Assembly: GCA_026989405.1 (NCBI GenBank)
Contig: JALSJL010000009.1
Span: 1 to 7,033 of the forward strand
Length of the DNA stretch: 7,033 bases
Source: Marinosulfonomonas sp.
GTDB taxonomy: Bacteria; Pseudomonadota; Alphaproteobacteria; Rhodobacterales; Rhodobacteraceae
Direction: 5' to 3'
The position numbers and the translations under genes were made by a program. Shown here in pieces: positions 1 to 6,251 of this stretch (position 1 is its first letter; the number at the start of each line of letters is the position of its first letter). The notes under the pieces are model-generated. The model was not told the origin of the DNA. It ran no database searches and saw nothing but the letters and a program-made list of their open reading frames with translations.

Positions 1-1
1 C

Positions 2-373
2 GCAGCTGAGGAAGCTGCGAAAAAGGCCGAGGAAGAGGCCCAGTCTCTTGCCGAGCAGGCCGAAGCCGCAGCGCAGGCCGCCAAGGATGCCGCCACATCG
101 GCTGCCGAAACCGTGACGGAAGGCGCCGAAGCCGTGACTGACAAGGTTGCCGAAGGGGTGTCTGACACCGTGGAGGCGGTCAAGGACATGGCCCCGGCGG
201 ATCTGTTGAACCCGGAAAACTTCGACCTTGAAAAAGTGACGGATCTCATCGACTCGTCCTCGGTCTCCGACAGTGTGAAGGCCGGGTTGAAGACCGCACT
301 TGAGCAGGCCAAGGACAGCCCCGAGCTGCTCCAGGGCGTTCTGGATCAGATCAAGCAGGCGCTTGGGCTGTAA
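2..373 (+). CDS. Hypothetical Ala/Glu/Lys-rich helical protein, C-terminal part (5' truncated)
   Basis: The reading frame is open from the left edge to a TAA at 371-373, giving at least 123 residues; the true start lies outside the window. A GTG at 113 is in frame but has no ribosome binding site and continues the same low-complexity pattern, so it is unlikely to be the start. The first 60 or so visible residues are rich in Ala, Glu and Lys with almost no aromatic residues, as in amphipathic coiled-coil or LEA-like helices. Repeated units resemble AETVTEGAEAV and VSDTVEAV. The last 55 or so residues look like a small folded helical domain with alternating acidic and hydrophobic positions and end in QIKQALGL. 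No enzyme motif is visible and I do not recognise a named family. The strong terminator just downstream shows it is the last gene of its transcript and is not part of the following catabolic genes. Confidence 0.8.
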   Translation, partial: AAEEAAKKAEEEAQSLAEQAEAAAQAAKDAATSAAETVTEGAEAVTDKVAEGVSDTVEAVKDMAPADLLNPENFDLEKVTDLIDSSSVSDSVKAGLKTALEQAKDSPELLQGVLDQIKQALGL

Positions 374-403
374 AAGCTCGCCTGCCTGGACGGACGAGAT
401 TGG

Positions 404-434
404 CCGGGGCGTTCACGCGCCCCGGTTTTGTTTT
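404..434 (+). terminator. Rho-independent terminator after the left-edge gene
   Basis: A perfect 8-base-pair GC stem (CCGGGGCG at 404-411 pairing with CGCCCCGG at 418-425) encloses a 6-base loop and is followed at once by the T-rich tract TTTTGTTTT at 426-434. It starts 30 bases after the TAA of the preceding gene. This is a textbook intrinsic terminator and it separates that gene from the cyclase-family unit. Confidence 0.9.
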
Positions 435-469
435 GCCAGTTCGCCGCGCCGTGTTTATGCTTTGCCGGA

Positions 470-490
470 CAGGCAGCGAAATTCTGCCTG
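470..490. promoter_or_regulatory. Inverted repeat upstream of the cyclase-family gene
   Basis: CAGGCAG at 470-476 and CTGCCTG at 484-490 form perfect 7-base arms around a 7-base spacer (CGAAATT). It lies about 95 bases before the cyclase start, in the 149-base stretch between the terminator and that gene. It could be an operator or a small RNA hairpin. There is no T tract, so it is not a terminator. I found no convincing -35/-10 pair here: TTGGAC at 507-512 is the best -35 candidate, but it has no good -10. Function is inferred from position only. Confidence 0.35.
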
Positions 491-570
491 AAGGCCGCGG
501 CATTGGTTGGACATGCGGCGCGCCGGCTCATTCAGTCATGAGACCGTGGGAAGGGTCGGACGGATAAAGC

Positions 571-576
571 AGGGAG
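571..576 (+). promoter_or_regulatory. Ribosome binding site that fixes the cyclase start
   Basis: AGGGAG lies 7 bases before the ATG at 584. The alternative in-frame ATG codons at 602 and 623 have no comparable purine-rich sequence upstream, so 584 is preferred. Confidence 0.65.
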
Positions 577-583
577 ACCGGAA

Positions 584-1405
584 ATGTGTGATGTTTGCGT
601 GATGAACGCGGTCAAGGATCGGATGCTGTCACGGCGCCAGTTTTTCAAGGCCGGGGCGGCAGGGGCTGCGGCGGCCACCGTCGGGGCCGCGGTTTCGACG
701 CCGCCGGCGCTTGCCATGGGCCACGGGGACGTGGTGGACATGAGCCATGTCTACGATGAAAACTTCCCGACCTATTTCGGCGCGCCGGGGATCGCCATGG
801 AGCAGAAGTTCAATTTCGCCGACAATGGTTTCAACCTGTTCGAGCTGACGCTGAACGAACACACGGCCACCCATATCGATGCTCCGCTGCATTTTTCGGC
901 CGATGGCAATTCGGTCGATGAGATCCCGGTCAGCGACCTGGTGGTGCCGTTATGTGTGATCCACATTCATGAGCGCGCGGCCGAGAACCCGGATGCGCAG
1001 GTCACGCCCGACGACATCAAGGCGTGGATTTCGGCAAACGGGCCGATCCCCGACAAGGCCTGTGTCGCCATGCATTCGGGTTGGGCGGAAAAGGTCGAGA
1101 CCGATGCTTTCCGCGGGGCCGACGCCGATGGTGGCATGCATTTCCCCGGTTTTCACGTCGAGGCGACGCAGATGCTGCTGGAAGAAACCACGGCAGCCGC
1201 GATCGGGGTGGATACGCTGTCGCTTGACCACGGACCCTCGGCGGATTTCGCGACCCATTACGCGTGGCTGCCGTCGGGCCGCTACGGCATCGAGAACCTG
1301 CGCAACCTGGCAAATGTCCCGGCAGCCGGGGCCACGCTGGTGGTCGGGGCGCCGACGCACCGGGGCGGCTCGGGCGGCCCGGCGCGCATCTTCGCGCTGG
1401 TCTGA
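584..1405 (+). CDS. Cyclase family protein (kynurenine formamidase-like fold), Tat-exported
   Basis: The protein has 273 residues. It carries a twin-arginine signal, SRRQFFK at residues 16-22, then an Ala-rich hydrophobic stretch and a likely cleavage site after ALA at 42-44, so the mature enzyme should be folded in the cytoplasm and exported. Residues 93-104 (HTATHIDAPLHF) give the metal-binding HxxxHxDxxxH signature of the cyclase/kynurenine formamidase family (PF04199): H93, H97, D99 and H103. The later stretch FPGFHVEAT followed by IGVDTLSLD also fits the family. Members hydrolyse or rearrange amides and cyclic compounds using divalent metal; examples are formylkynurenine and isatin hydrolases. 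The substrate here is unknown, and export argues against kynurenine formamidase itself. The start at 584 is supported by AGGGAG; residues 2 and 5 are Cys (MCDVC). The stop overlaps the start of the next gene, implying co-translation. Confidence 0.9.
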   Translation: MCDVCVMNAVKDRMLSRRQFFKAGAAGAAAATVGAAVSTPPALAMGHGDVVDMSHVYDENFPTYFGAPGIAMEQKFNFADNGFNLFELTLNEHTATHIDAPLHFSADGNSVDEIPVSDLVVPLCVIHIHERAAENPDAQVTPDDIKAWISANGPIPDKACVAMHSGWAEKVETDAFRGADADGGMHFPGFHVEATQMLLEETTAAAIGVDTLSLDHGPSADFATHYAWLPSGRYGIENLRNLANVPAAGATLVVGAPTHRGGSGGPARIFALV

Positions 1406-1803
1406 TGGGCACGGTCGGGCTGATCACGGACGAGGCGGCCAGCGCCGAGGTGCTGGCCGTGTTCGACGATATCCGCGCCGTGCGGGGCACCGATTTCATC
1501 AACAATTTCTGGCGTGCCCTGGCCAATGACCCGGCGTTGCTGAAGGCAACCTGGGAGCGGATCAAGCAGGTGATGGCGCCCGGCGCGCTGGATCCGTTGG
1601 TCAAGGAGATGCTCTATGTGGCGGTATCGGTGGCGAACGGGTGCGAATACTGCGCCCATTCCCACACCGCCGCGGCGCGCGCCAAGGGCATGAGCGCCGA
1701 GATGCACGGCGAACTGATGGCGGTGATCGCGATGGCCTCGCAGACCAACGCGCTGGCAACGGCATTGCAGGTCGAGACGGACGACGTGTTCCGCATGGAA
1801 TGA
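1405..1803 (+). CDS. Carboxymuconolactone decarboxylase family / AhpD-like protein
   Basis: The protein has 132 residues. The start is the ATG at 1405, which overlaps the TGA of the cyclase gene (TGATG). An in-frame ATG at 1264 would run through the cyclase gene and add 47 residues with no homologous look, so it was not used. Residues 68-87 contain the full AhpD-type motif, E-x11-C-x2-C-x3-H, as E68, C80, C83 and H87 (CEYCAHSH). In AhpD this quartet supports alkylhydroperoxidase/disulfide-reductase chemistry. Many CMD-family members (PF02627) keep the fold with other or unknown roles. There is no signal peptide, so it is predicted to be cytoplasmic although its partner is exported. There is no clear Shine-Dalgarno sequence before 1405, so translation probably depends on coupling. 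A role in detoxifying or processing a product of the cyclase pathway is inference. Confidence 0.88.
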   Translation: MGTVGLITDEAASAEVLAVFDDIRAVRGTDFINNFWRALANDPALLKATWERIKQVMAPGALDPLVKEMLYVAVSVANGCEYCAHSHTAAARAKGMSAEMHGELMAVIAMASQTNALATALQVETDDVFRME

Positions 1804-1828
1804 ACCGGGCGCCGTTCAGCGGCAGAAA

Positions 1829-1847
1829 ATTTGCTTGGTGTGCAAAT
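1829..1847. promoter_or_regulatory. Inverted repeat, probable operator of the transporter operon
   Basis: ATTTGC (1829-1834) and GCAAAT (1842-1847) are perfect 6-base arms around a 7-base spacer. The repeat ends 5 bases before a perfect TTGACA -35 box. This spacing suits an activator or repressor site of a one-turn dimeric binding protein. A related TTGC/GCAA arrangement occurs upstream of gcdH at 6593-6606. No regulator gene is in the window, so the protein that binds it is unknown. Confidence 0.45.
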
Positions 1848-1852
1848 GACAT

Positions 1853-1881
1853 TTGACAGGCCAGCCAATCCGGCGCTTACT
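1853..1881 (+). promoter_or_regulatory. Putative sigma-70 type promoter of the TTT-AtuA-DUF4387 operon
   Basis: The -35 hexamer TTGACA at 1853-1858 matches consensus exactly. At 17-base spacing the -10 candidate is CTTACT at 1876-1881, which matches TATAAT at only 3 of 6 positions, so the call rests on the -35 box and position. It would give a leader of about 75 bases before the binding-protein start. The neighbouring inverted repeat supports regulated initiation. Confidence 0.4.
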
Positions 1882-1953
1882 TGGCGCTGACAGGTGGAAA
1901 AGGCGCGGACACAAGCTCCGCGCGGCCGCCGTCGCACAAGCAACCATTCCTGG

Positions 1954-1959
1954 GGAGGA
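1954..1959 (+). promoter_or_regulatory. Ribosome binding site that fixes the TctC-type start
   Basis: GGAGGA lies 4 bases before the ATG at 1964. The reading frame stays open upstream to a TTG at 1853, but the strong site and the signal peptide that begins at 1964 settle the start. Confidence 0.8.
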
Positions 1960-1963
1960 AACC

Positions 1964-2932
1964 ATGCTGAAAACTGTAGTGAAACGCCTTGCAGCCGGTG
2001 TCGTGCTGAGCGTCGGGCTTGCCGGCGCCGCCTCGGCGGCCGAGTGCATCGCGCCGGCCAACCCCGGCGGCGGCTGGGATTTCACCTGCCGCACGATCGG
2101 CAAGATCATGTATGACATCGGGGCCGTGGATGAGCCGATCCAGGTCACCAACATGGCCGGCGGCGGCGGCGGGCTGGCATTTGCCCATGTGGTGAACGAG
2201 CGCAACACCGACGAAGACCTGATCGTTGCGGCCTCGTCGGCCACGGCAACGCGGCTGGCGCAGAACAAATACGGTGGCGCGACCTACAAGGACGTGCGCT
2301 TTCTGGGGGCCATCGGTGCCGATCCCGGCGTGATCGTCGTTGCGGCCGATGCGCCCTACCAGTCGCTGACCGATCTGCTGGACGCGGTGAAGGCGGACCC
2401 CACATCGGTGACATTTGCCGGCGGTTCGGCGGTGGGTGGCTATGACCATCTGAAGGTGCTCATGGCGCTTGGCCGGGCCGGGTTCGACGACATTCGCGCG
2501 GTGAAATACATCGGCCTCGATGGCGGCGGCGATGCGATCACCCAGGCCATCGGCGGCCATGTTCAGGCCGTGACCGGCGACATGTCCGAGGTCGTGGGTT
2601 TCCTGAAATCCGGCGATGTCCGGGTGCTGGCGGTGTTTACCGATGACCGTATCCCGGGCTTTGACGACATTCCCACCGCCAAGGAGCAGGGCATCGACGT
2701 CGTGGCCGTGAACTGGCGCGGTCTCTATGTGCCCAAGGGCATTTCCGAGGAAGCCTACCAGAAATGGTCGGATGCGCTGGCCGCGGTCGGCAAGTCGGAT
2801 GAGTGGAAAGCGGCCATGGAAGCCAACGGGCTGGCGCCGTTCTTCAAGGTCGGACCCGAATTTGAGGGCTGGCTGGCCGGCGTCATCGAGGAAATCGCGC
2901 AGCTTTCGCGCGACATTGGCGTGATCCAGTAG
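1964..2932 (+). CDS. Tripartite tricarboxylate transporter substrate-binding protein (TctC family)
   Basis: The protein has 322 residues, the usual length for this periplasmic binding-protein family (PF03401). A Sec signal peptide covers residues 1-25: basic K3, K7 and R8, a hydrophobic core, and cleavage after ASA. The mature protein begins AECIAPANPGGGWDFTCR. The NPGGGWD segment at 33-39 is the characteristic first substrate-contact loop, and C28 and C42 flank it and could form a disulfide. FAGGSAVGGYDHL at 151-163 is the second family loop. It would bind an organic acid in the periplasm and hand it to the TctA/TctB membrane complex encoded next. The family takes citrate, other tricarboxylates, dicarboxylates and aromatic acids; the ligand cannot be predicted here. 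It is the first gene of the operon and has its own candidate promoter and inverted repeat. Confidence 0.95.
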   Translation: MLKTVVKRLAAGVVLSVGLAGAASAAECIAPANPGGGWDFTCRTIGKIMYDIGAVDEPIQVTNMAGGGGGLAFAHVVNERNTDEDLIVAASSATATRLAQNKYGGATYKDVRFLGAIGADPGVIVVAADAPYQSLTDLLDAVKADPTSVTFAGGSAVGGYDHLKVLMALGRAGFDDIRAVKYIGLDGGGDAITQAIGGHVQAVTGDMSEVVGFLKSGDVRVLAVFTDDRIPGFDDIPTAKEQGIDVVAVNWRGLYVPKGISEEAYQKWSDALAAVGKSDEWKAAMEANGLAPFFKVGPEFEGWLAGVIEEIAQLSRDIGVIQ

Positions 2933-2934
2933 GA
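2931..2934 (+). promoter_or_regulatory. Ribosome binding site that decides the TctB start
   Basis: AGGA overlaps the TAG of the binding-protein gene and lies 9 bases before the ATG at 2944. It directly abuts the in-frame TTG at 2935, leaving no spacer, so the ATG at 2944 is the better start. Confidence 0.5.
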
Positions 2935-2943
2935 TTGCGCGCG

Positions 2944-3378
2944 ATGAGCGACCGTCTTTTCGGTCTTGTCGTGATCATCGTGGCGGCGGGGTATATCTTC
3001 GCCGCCTCGTTGACCGAGGTCAGCTTTCTGTCCGACCCGGTCGGGTCCAAGACATTTCCCTACCTGATCGGCGGTGTCGCCATTCTGGCAGCGCTTGCGG
3101 TGATGCTCAGACCCGACGCCGAACCCGACTGGCCCTCGGCCGGAACATTCGCGCGCATCGCGCTGGCGGTGGCGGTGCTTGTGGCCTACGCCTACATGCT
3201 GCGCCCGTTCGGCTTCATCATCCCGACGGCGCTTGCGGCGGGGATGCTGAGTTATCAGATCCGCCCGCGCGCCATTGCGGCAATGCTGACCGGGGTGGGG
3301 CTGTCGGTCGGACTGTTCGCAATTTTCAAATTTGCACTTGGGCTGGGGCTTGTGGCCTTTCCCAAGGGCTGGTTCTGA
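2944..3378 (+). CDS. Tripartite tricarboxylate transporter small membrane subunit (TctB family)
   Basis: The protein has 144 residues when started at the ATG at 2944; a TTG at 2935 would add three residues but has no room for a ribosome binding site. Hydrophobic segments lie near residues 5-23, 38-55, 70-86, 89-103 and 110-137, so four or five membrane spans are likely. The sequence DPVGSKTFPYLIGG after the first span is the typical TctB loop (PF07331). It forms the small integral-membrane part of the transporter, together with the large subunit encoded 12 bases downstream, and energises uptake by ion gradient rather than ATP. Conservation in this family is low, so identification rests on size, topology, the loop and its place between TctC-type and TctA-type genes. 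Confidence 0.92.
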   Translation: MSDRLFGLVVIIVAAGYIFAASLTEVSFLSDPVGSKTFPYLIGGVAILAALAVMLRPDAEPDWPSAGTFARIALAVAVLVAYAYMLRPFGFIIPTALAAGMLSYQIRPRAIAAMLTGVGLSVGLFAIFKFALGLGLVAFPKGWF

Positions 3379-3390
3379 GGGGCGACGCTG

Positions 3391-4896
3391 ATGGAAACCC
3401 TATCGCTTCTGGCTGACGGATTTTCGGTGGCACTGACCCCGAGCAACCTGTTTCTGGCCGTTGTCGGCTGCATCCTTGGCACTGTCATCGGCGCGCTGCC
3501 GGGGCTGGGCCCGTCGAACGGCGTGGCGATCCTGATCCCGCTGGCGTTTTCGCTGGGGCTGGACGCCACGGCGGCGCTGGTGCTGATGACCGCGGTTTAC
3601 TATGGCGCGATGTATGGCGGGCGGATCAGTTCGATATTGCTCAACATTCCCGGCGACGAGCCGGCGCTGATGACAACGCTCGATGGCTACCCGATGGCGA
3701 AAGCGGGCCGGGCGTCGGATGCGCTGGTGCTGTCGGGCGTTGCGTCCTTCGTCGGGGCGTTCCTGGCGACGATCGGGCTGATCCTGCTGGCGCCGATGCT
3801 GGCACGCATTGCCTTTCTGTTCGGCCCGGCGGAATATTTCGCGCTGTATCTGCTGGCGTTTTCAACGCTTGGCGGGATTGCCTCGAACAACCAGGCCAAG
3901 GCGGCGATTGCCGCCTGTATCGGCCTTGGCATCTCGATGATCGGGCTGGACAACAACACCGGTATCGCGCGTCTGACCATGGGAGAGCTGCACCTGATGG
4001 ACGGGGTCGATTTCCTGGTGGCCATCGTCGGGCTGTTCGCGGTCACCGAAGTTTTCGTGTTCATCGAAAGCCATGGCAAGAATTCGGCGCTGGGGGTCAA
4101 GCTGGGCAAGATCACCATCCCGGTGAAGGACATCCTGCGCTGCAAATGGACGATGCTGCGCTCGACATTCATCGGGTTCATCGCCGGAGTGCTGCCGGGG
4201 GCGGGGGCCTCGCTTGGCAGTTTCATGGCCTATAGCGCGGAAAAATCGCTGGTGCGCGACAACTCGCAATTCGGCAAGGGCGACGTGCGCGGGGTGGCGG
4301 CGCCCGAAGCGGGCAACAACGCCGCCGCCGGCGGGGCGCTGGTGCCGATGCTGACGCTTGGCGTGCCCGGCTCGGGCACCACGGCGGTGCTGCTGGCGCT
4401 CTTGATGACGCTCAACATCACGCCCGGCCCGACGCTGTTTACCGACCGGCCTGACGTGGTGTGGGGGCTGATCGCCTCGCTGCTGATCGCCAACGTGGTG
4501 CTGTTGCTGCTGAACGTGCCGATGGTGCGCCTGTTCGTGCATATTCTCAGCGTGCCGCCCTGGGTGCTGCTGCCCGGCGTCACGATGATCTCGTTCGTCG
4601 GGATATTCTCGCTGTCGGGGTCGACCTTCGACCTGCTGCTGATGATCGGCTTTGGCGCCATGGGGTTTTTCCTGCGAAAACTCGATGTGCCGACGGTGCC
4701 GATCATCCTAGGCATCCTGCTGGGCAACAACATGGAAGATTCGCTGCGCCGCGCGATGGTGATTTCGGGCGGAGAATGGACCTACCTGTTTTCGTCGGGG
4801 ATCGCGATTGGCCTGTGGGTGGCGGCGGTGCTTGGTTTTGTCGCGCCGATGTTCCTGCGCGGCAAGATCAGGAAACCGCAAGCCATCACTGACTGA
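3391..4896 (+). CDS. Tripartite tricarboxylate transporter large permease subunit (TctA family)
   Basis: The protein has 501 residues, full length for the family (PF01970), with many hydrophobic spans throughout. Two inverted-topology halves each carry a Pro-Gly signature: GTVIGALPGLGP at 30-41 and AGVLPGAGAS at 265-274. Each is followed by a conserved loop: YYGAMYGG at 70-77 leading to ILLNIPGD at 82-89, and APEAGNNAAAGG at 304-315 leading to LGVPGSGTTA at 323-332. The C-terminal part has PIILG at 437-441 and NNMEDSLRRA at 446-455, also typical. This is the channel-forming subunit that moves the acid across the inner membrane using proton or sodium symport. GAGG at 3377-3380 is the likely ribosome binding site. 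Its TGA overlaps the start of the AtuA-family gene (TGATG), so transporter and enzyme production are coupled. Confidence 0.97.
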   Translation: METLSLLADGFSVALTPSNLFLAVVGCILGTVIGALPGLGPSNGVAILIPLAFSLGLDATAALVLMTAVYYGAMYGGRISSILLNIPGDEPALMTTLDGYPMAKAGRASDALVLSGVASFVGAFLATIGLILLAPMLARIAFLFGPAEYFALYLLAFSTLGGIASNNQAKAAIAACIGLGISMIGLDNNTGIARLTMGELHLMDGVDFLVAIVGLFAVTEVFVFIESHGKNSALGVKLGKITIPVKDILRCKWTMLRSTFIGFIAGVLPGAGASLGSFMAYSAEKSLVRDNSQFGKGDVRGVAAPEAGNNAAAGGALVPMLTLGVPGSGTTAVLLALLMTLNITPGPTLFTDRPDVVWGLIASLLIANVVLLLLNVPMVRLFVHILSVPPWVLLPGVTMISFVGIFSLSGSTFDLLLMIGFGAMGFFLRKLDVPTVPIILGILLGNNMEDSLRRAMVISGGEWTYLFSSGIAIGLWVAAVLGFVAPMFLRGKIRKPQAITD

Positions 4897-6251
4897 TGGC
4901 GACCCGCGTTCTGATCCCCAATGGCGCGATCGGGCTGGGCTTTGATGAAGCGGCGCTGTGGCGCGGTGTCGCGATGCGCCCCGACATCATCTGCGTTGAT
5001 GGCGGCTCGACCGATTCGGGGCCGCATTACCTCGGGACCGGCACGTCGAAATATTCGCGCGCCTCGACGCGGGCCGAATGGCGGGTGCTGATGCAGGCGC
5101 GCGCCCATGCCGGGGTGCCGCTGGTCGTGGGCTCGGCCGGCACCTGCGGCACCGACGCCACGGTGGACTGGATGCATGACATCACGCGCGAGTTGGCGCG
5201 CGAGCTTGGCCAGGACCTGAAGGTCGCGCGCCTTTACAGCGAGCAGGACGGCGCGTCGCTTGCACGCGCGCTGGACGCGGGCCGGGTGACGCCGCTCTGG
5301 CCCGAACTGCCGATCTCGGCCGGGGTGCTGGGCGAGTGCACCCATATCGTCGCGCTGGCCGGGGCCGAGGCGATACAGGCCGCGCTGGAGACCGGCGCCG
5401 ATATCGTGATCGCCGGGCGCGCCACCGATACCGCCTCGATTGCCGCGCTGCCCTTGATGCGGGGCGAAGATGCGGGCGCGGCCTGGCACGGCGCCAAGAT
5501 CGGCGAATGCGGCGCGCTGTGCACGAGCAACCCGACGAGCGGGGTGATCGTGATCGACTTTGACGACACCGGGTTCACGGTGCGCCCGATGGCCGAGGGC
5601 GCGCGCGCCACCCCCGACCTGGTTGCGGCCCATATGCTTTACGAAAACGCCGACCCCGATATCTTGCATGAGCCGGGCGGGCATCTGGATGTGCGCGGGG
5701 CGATCTACGAGCAGGCGGACGAGACCGGCGTGCGGGTGACCGGCTCGCGCTGGGTTGGGTCGGGCGACTACACCGTCAAGCTGGAAGGCGCGCGGGCGGC
5801 CGGGCATCAGGCGTGCTCGCTGGTGCTGCTGCGCGAGCGGCGCTATGTGGAGCAGGCGCGCGCCTGGTGCGACCGGTTGGCAACCCACCTGGAAAGCGAG
5901 ATACGCGCGCGCATGGGGCTGGAGCCCGACGCCTATGCGATGGAACTGCGCCGGATCGGGCAGGATGCGACCCTGGGGCCGCTGGAACGCGCCGCATCGG
6001 CGCCCTGCGAGGTCGGGGTGCTGGCGATCTTCACGGCCAGTGATCAGGCAACGGCGCTTGGGCTTGCCAAGCTGGCCAACCCCTTCCTGCTGCACGACCC
6101 GCTGAGCGATGACGAACCGCAGGCGACCTTTGCCTTTCCCTTTTCTCCGGTGGAATGGGACCGCGGACCGCTGCATGATTTCTGCCTGAACCATGTTCTG
6201 CATGTGACTGATCCCATGAAGCAATTTCGGCTGGAGGTCACCAATGTCTGA
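4896..6251 (+). CDS. AtuA family protein (acyclic terpene utilization AtuA / DUF1446)
   Basis: The protein has 451 residues and no signal peptide, so it is cytoplasmic. Family signatures (PF07287) are clear: DGGSTDSGPHYLGTG at 35-49, VGSAGTCGTDATVDW at 78-92, IAGRATDTA at 172-180, GAKIGECGALC at 199-209 and VTGSRW...YTVKLEGA at 281-299. Conserved Asp, Ser/Thr, Arg and Cys in these loops suggest an enzyme, but no catalytic mechanism is established that I can name. The namesake AtuA is required for citronellol/geraniol breakdown in Pseudomonas, where intermediates are branched glutaryl-CoA-type acids. The ATG at 4896 shares one base with the TctA stop, and no good ribosome binding site is seen, so coupling is likely. 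The DUF4387 gene follows with an 8-base overlap; the two families are commonly paired, suggesting one complex. Linkage to a TTT transporter suggests it acts on an imported organic acid. A terpene role is not implied. Confidence 0.9.
   Translation: MATRVLIPNGAIGLGFDEAALWRGVAMRPDIICVDGGSTDSGPHYLGTGTSKYSRASTRAEWRVLMQARAHAGVPLVVGSAGTCGTDATVDWMHDITRELARELGQDLKVARLYSEQDGASLARALDAGRVTPLWPELPISAGVLGECTHIVALAGAEAIQAALETGADIVIAGRATDTASIAALPLMRGEDAGAAWHGAKIGECGALCTSNPTSGVIVIDFDDTGFTVRPMAEGARATPDLVAAHMLYENADPDILHEPGGHLDVRGAIYEQADETGVRVTGSRWVGSGDYTVKLEGARAAGHQACSLVLLRERRYVEQARAWCDRLATHLESEIRARMGLEPDAYAMELRRIGQDATLGPLERAASAPCEVGVLAIFTASDQATALGLAKLANPFLLHDPLSDDEPQATFAFPFSPVEWDRGPLHDFCLNHVLHVTDPMKQFRLEVTNV
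6232..6238 (+). promoter_or_regulatory. Ribosome binding site inside the AtuA-family gene for DUF4387
   Basis: TGGAGGT near the 3' end of the AtuA-family reading frame lies 5 bases before the ATG at 6244. It lets the small protein be made efficiently despite the overlap and supports that start. Confidence 0.7.

Noticed and set aside
517..527. GGCGCGCC and overlapping GCCGGC palindromes
   Set aside because: Short GC-only palindromes are expected by chance in DNA of this composition and have no positional support.
1264..1404. Upstream ATG extending the AhpD-like protein by 47 residues into the cyclase gene
   Set aside because: The extension lies within the conserved C-terminal part of the cyclase gene, is low in family-like character, and the ATG at 1405 gives the usual length with a stop-start overlap.
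584..1405. Naming the cyclase-family gene kynB (kynurenine formamidase)
   Set aside because: The metal motif is shared by the whole family, the protein is Tat-exported, and no tryptophan-degradation gene is adjacent, so the specific name is not justified.
1811..1823. Small hairpin GCCG-TTCAG-CGGC just after the AhpD-like gene as a terminator
   Set aside because: The stem has only four base pairs and is followed by GAAAATTTG, not a T tract, so it does not support termination.
1853..1963. TTG start giving the TctC-type protein a 37-residue N-terminal extension
   Set aside because: It would bury the Sec signal peptide; a strong GGAGGA sits 4 bases before the ATG at 1964. The TTG itself is part of the candidate -35 box.
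2935..2943. TTG start adding three residues to the TctB subunit
   Set aside because: The AGGA ribosome binding site directly abuts it, leaving no spacer; the ATG at 2944 is correctly spaced.
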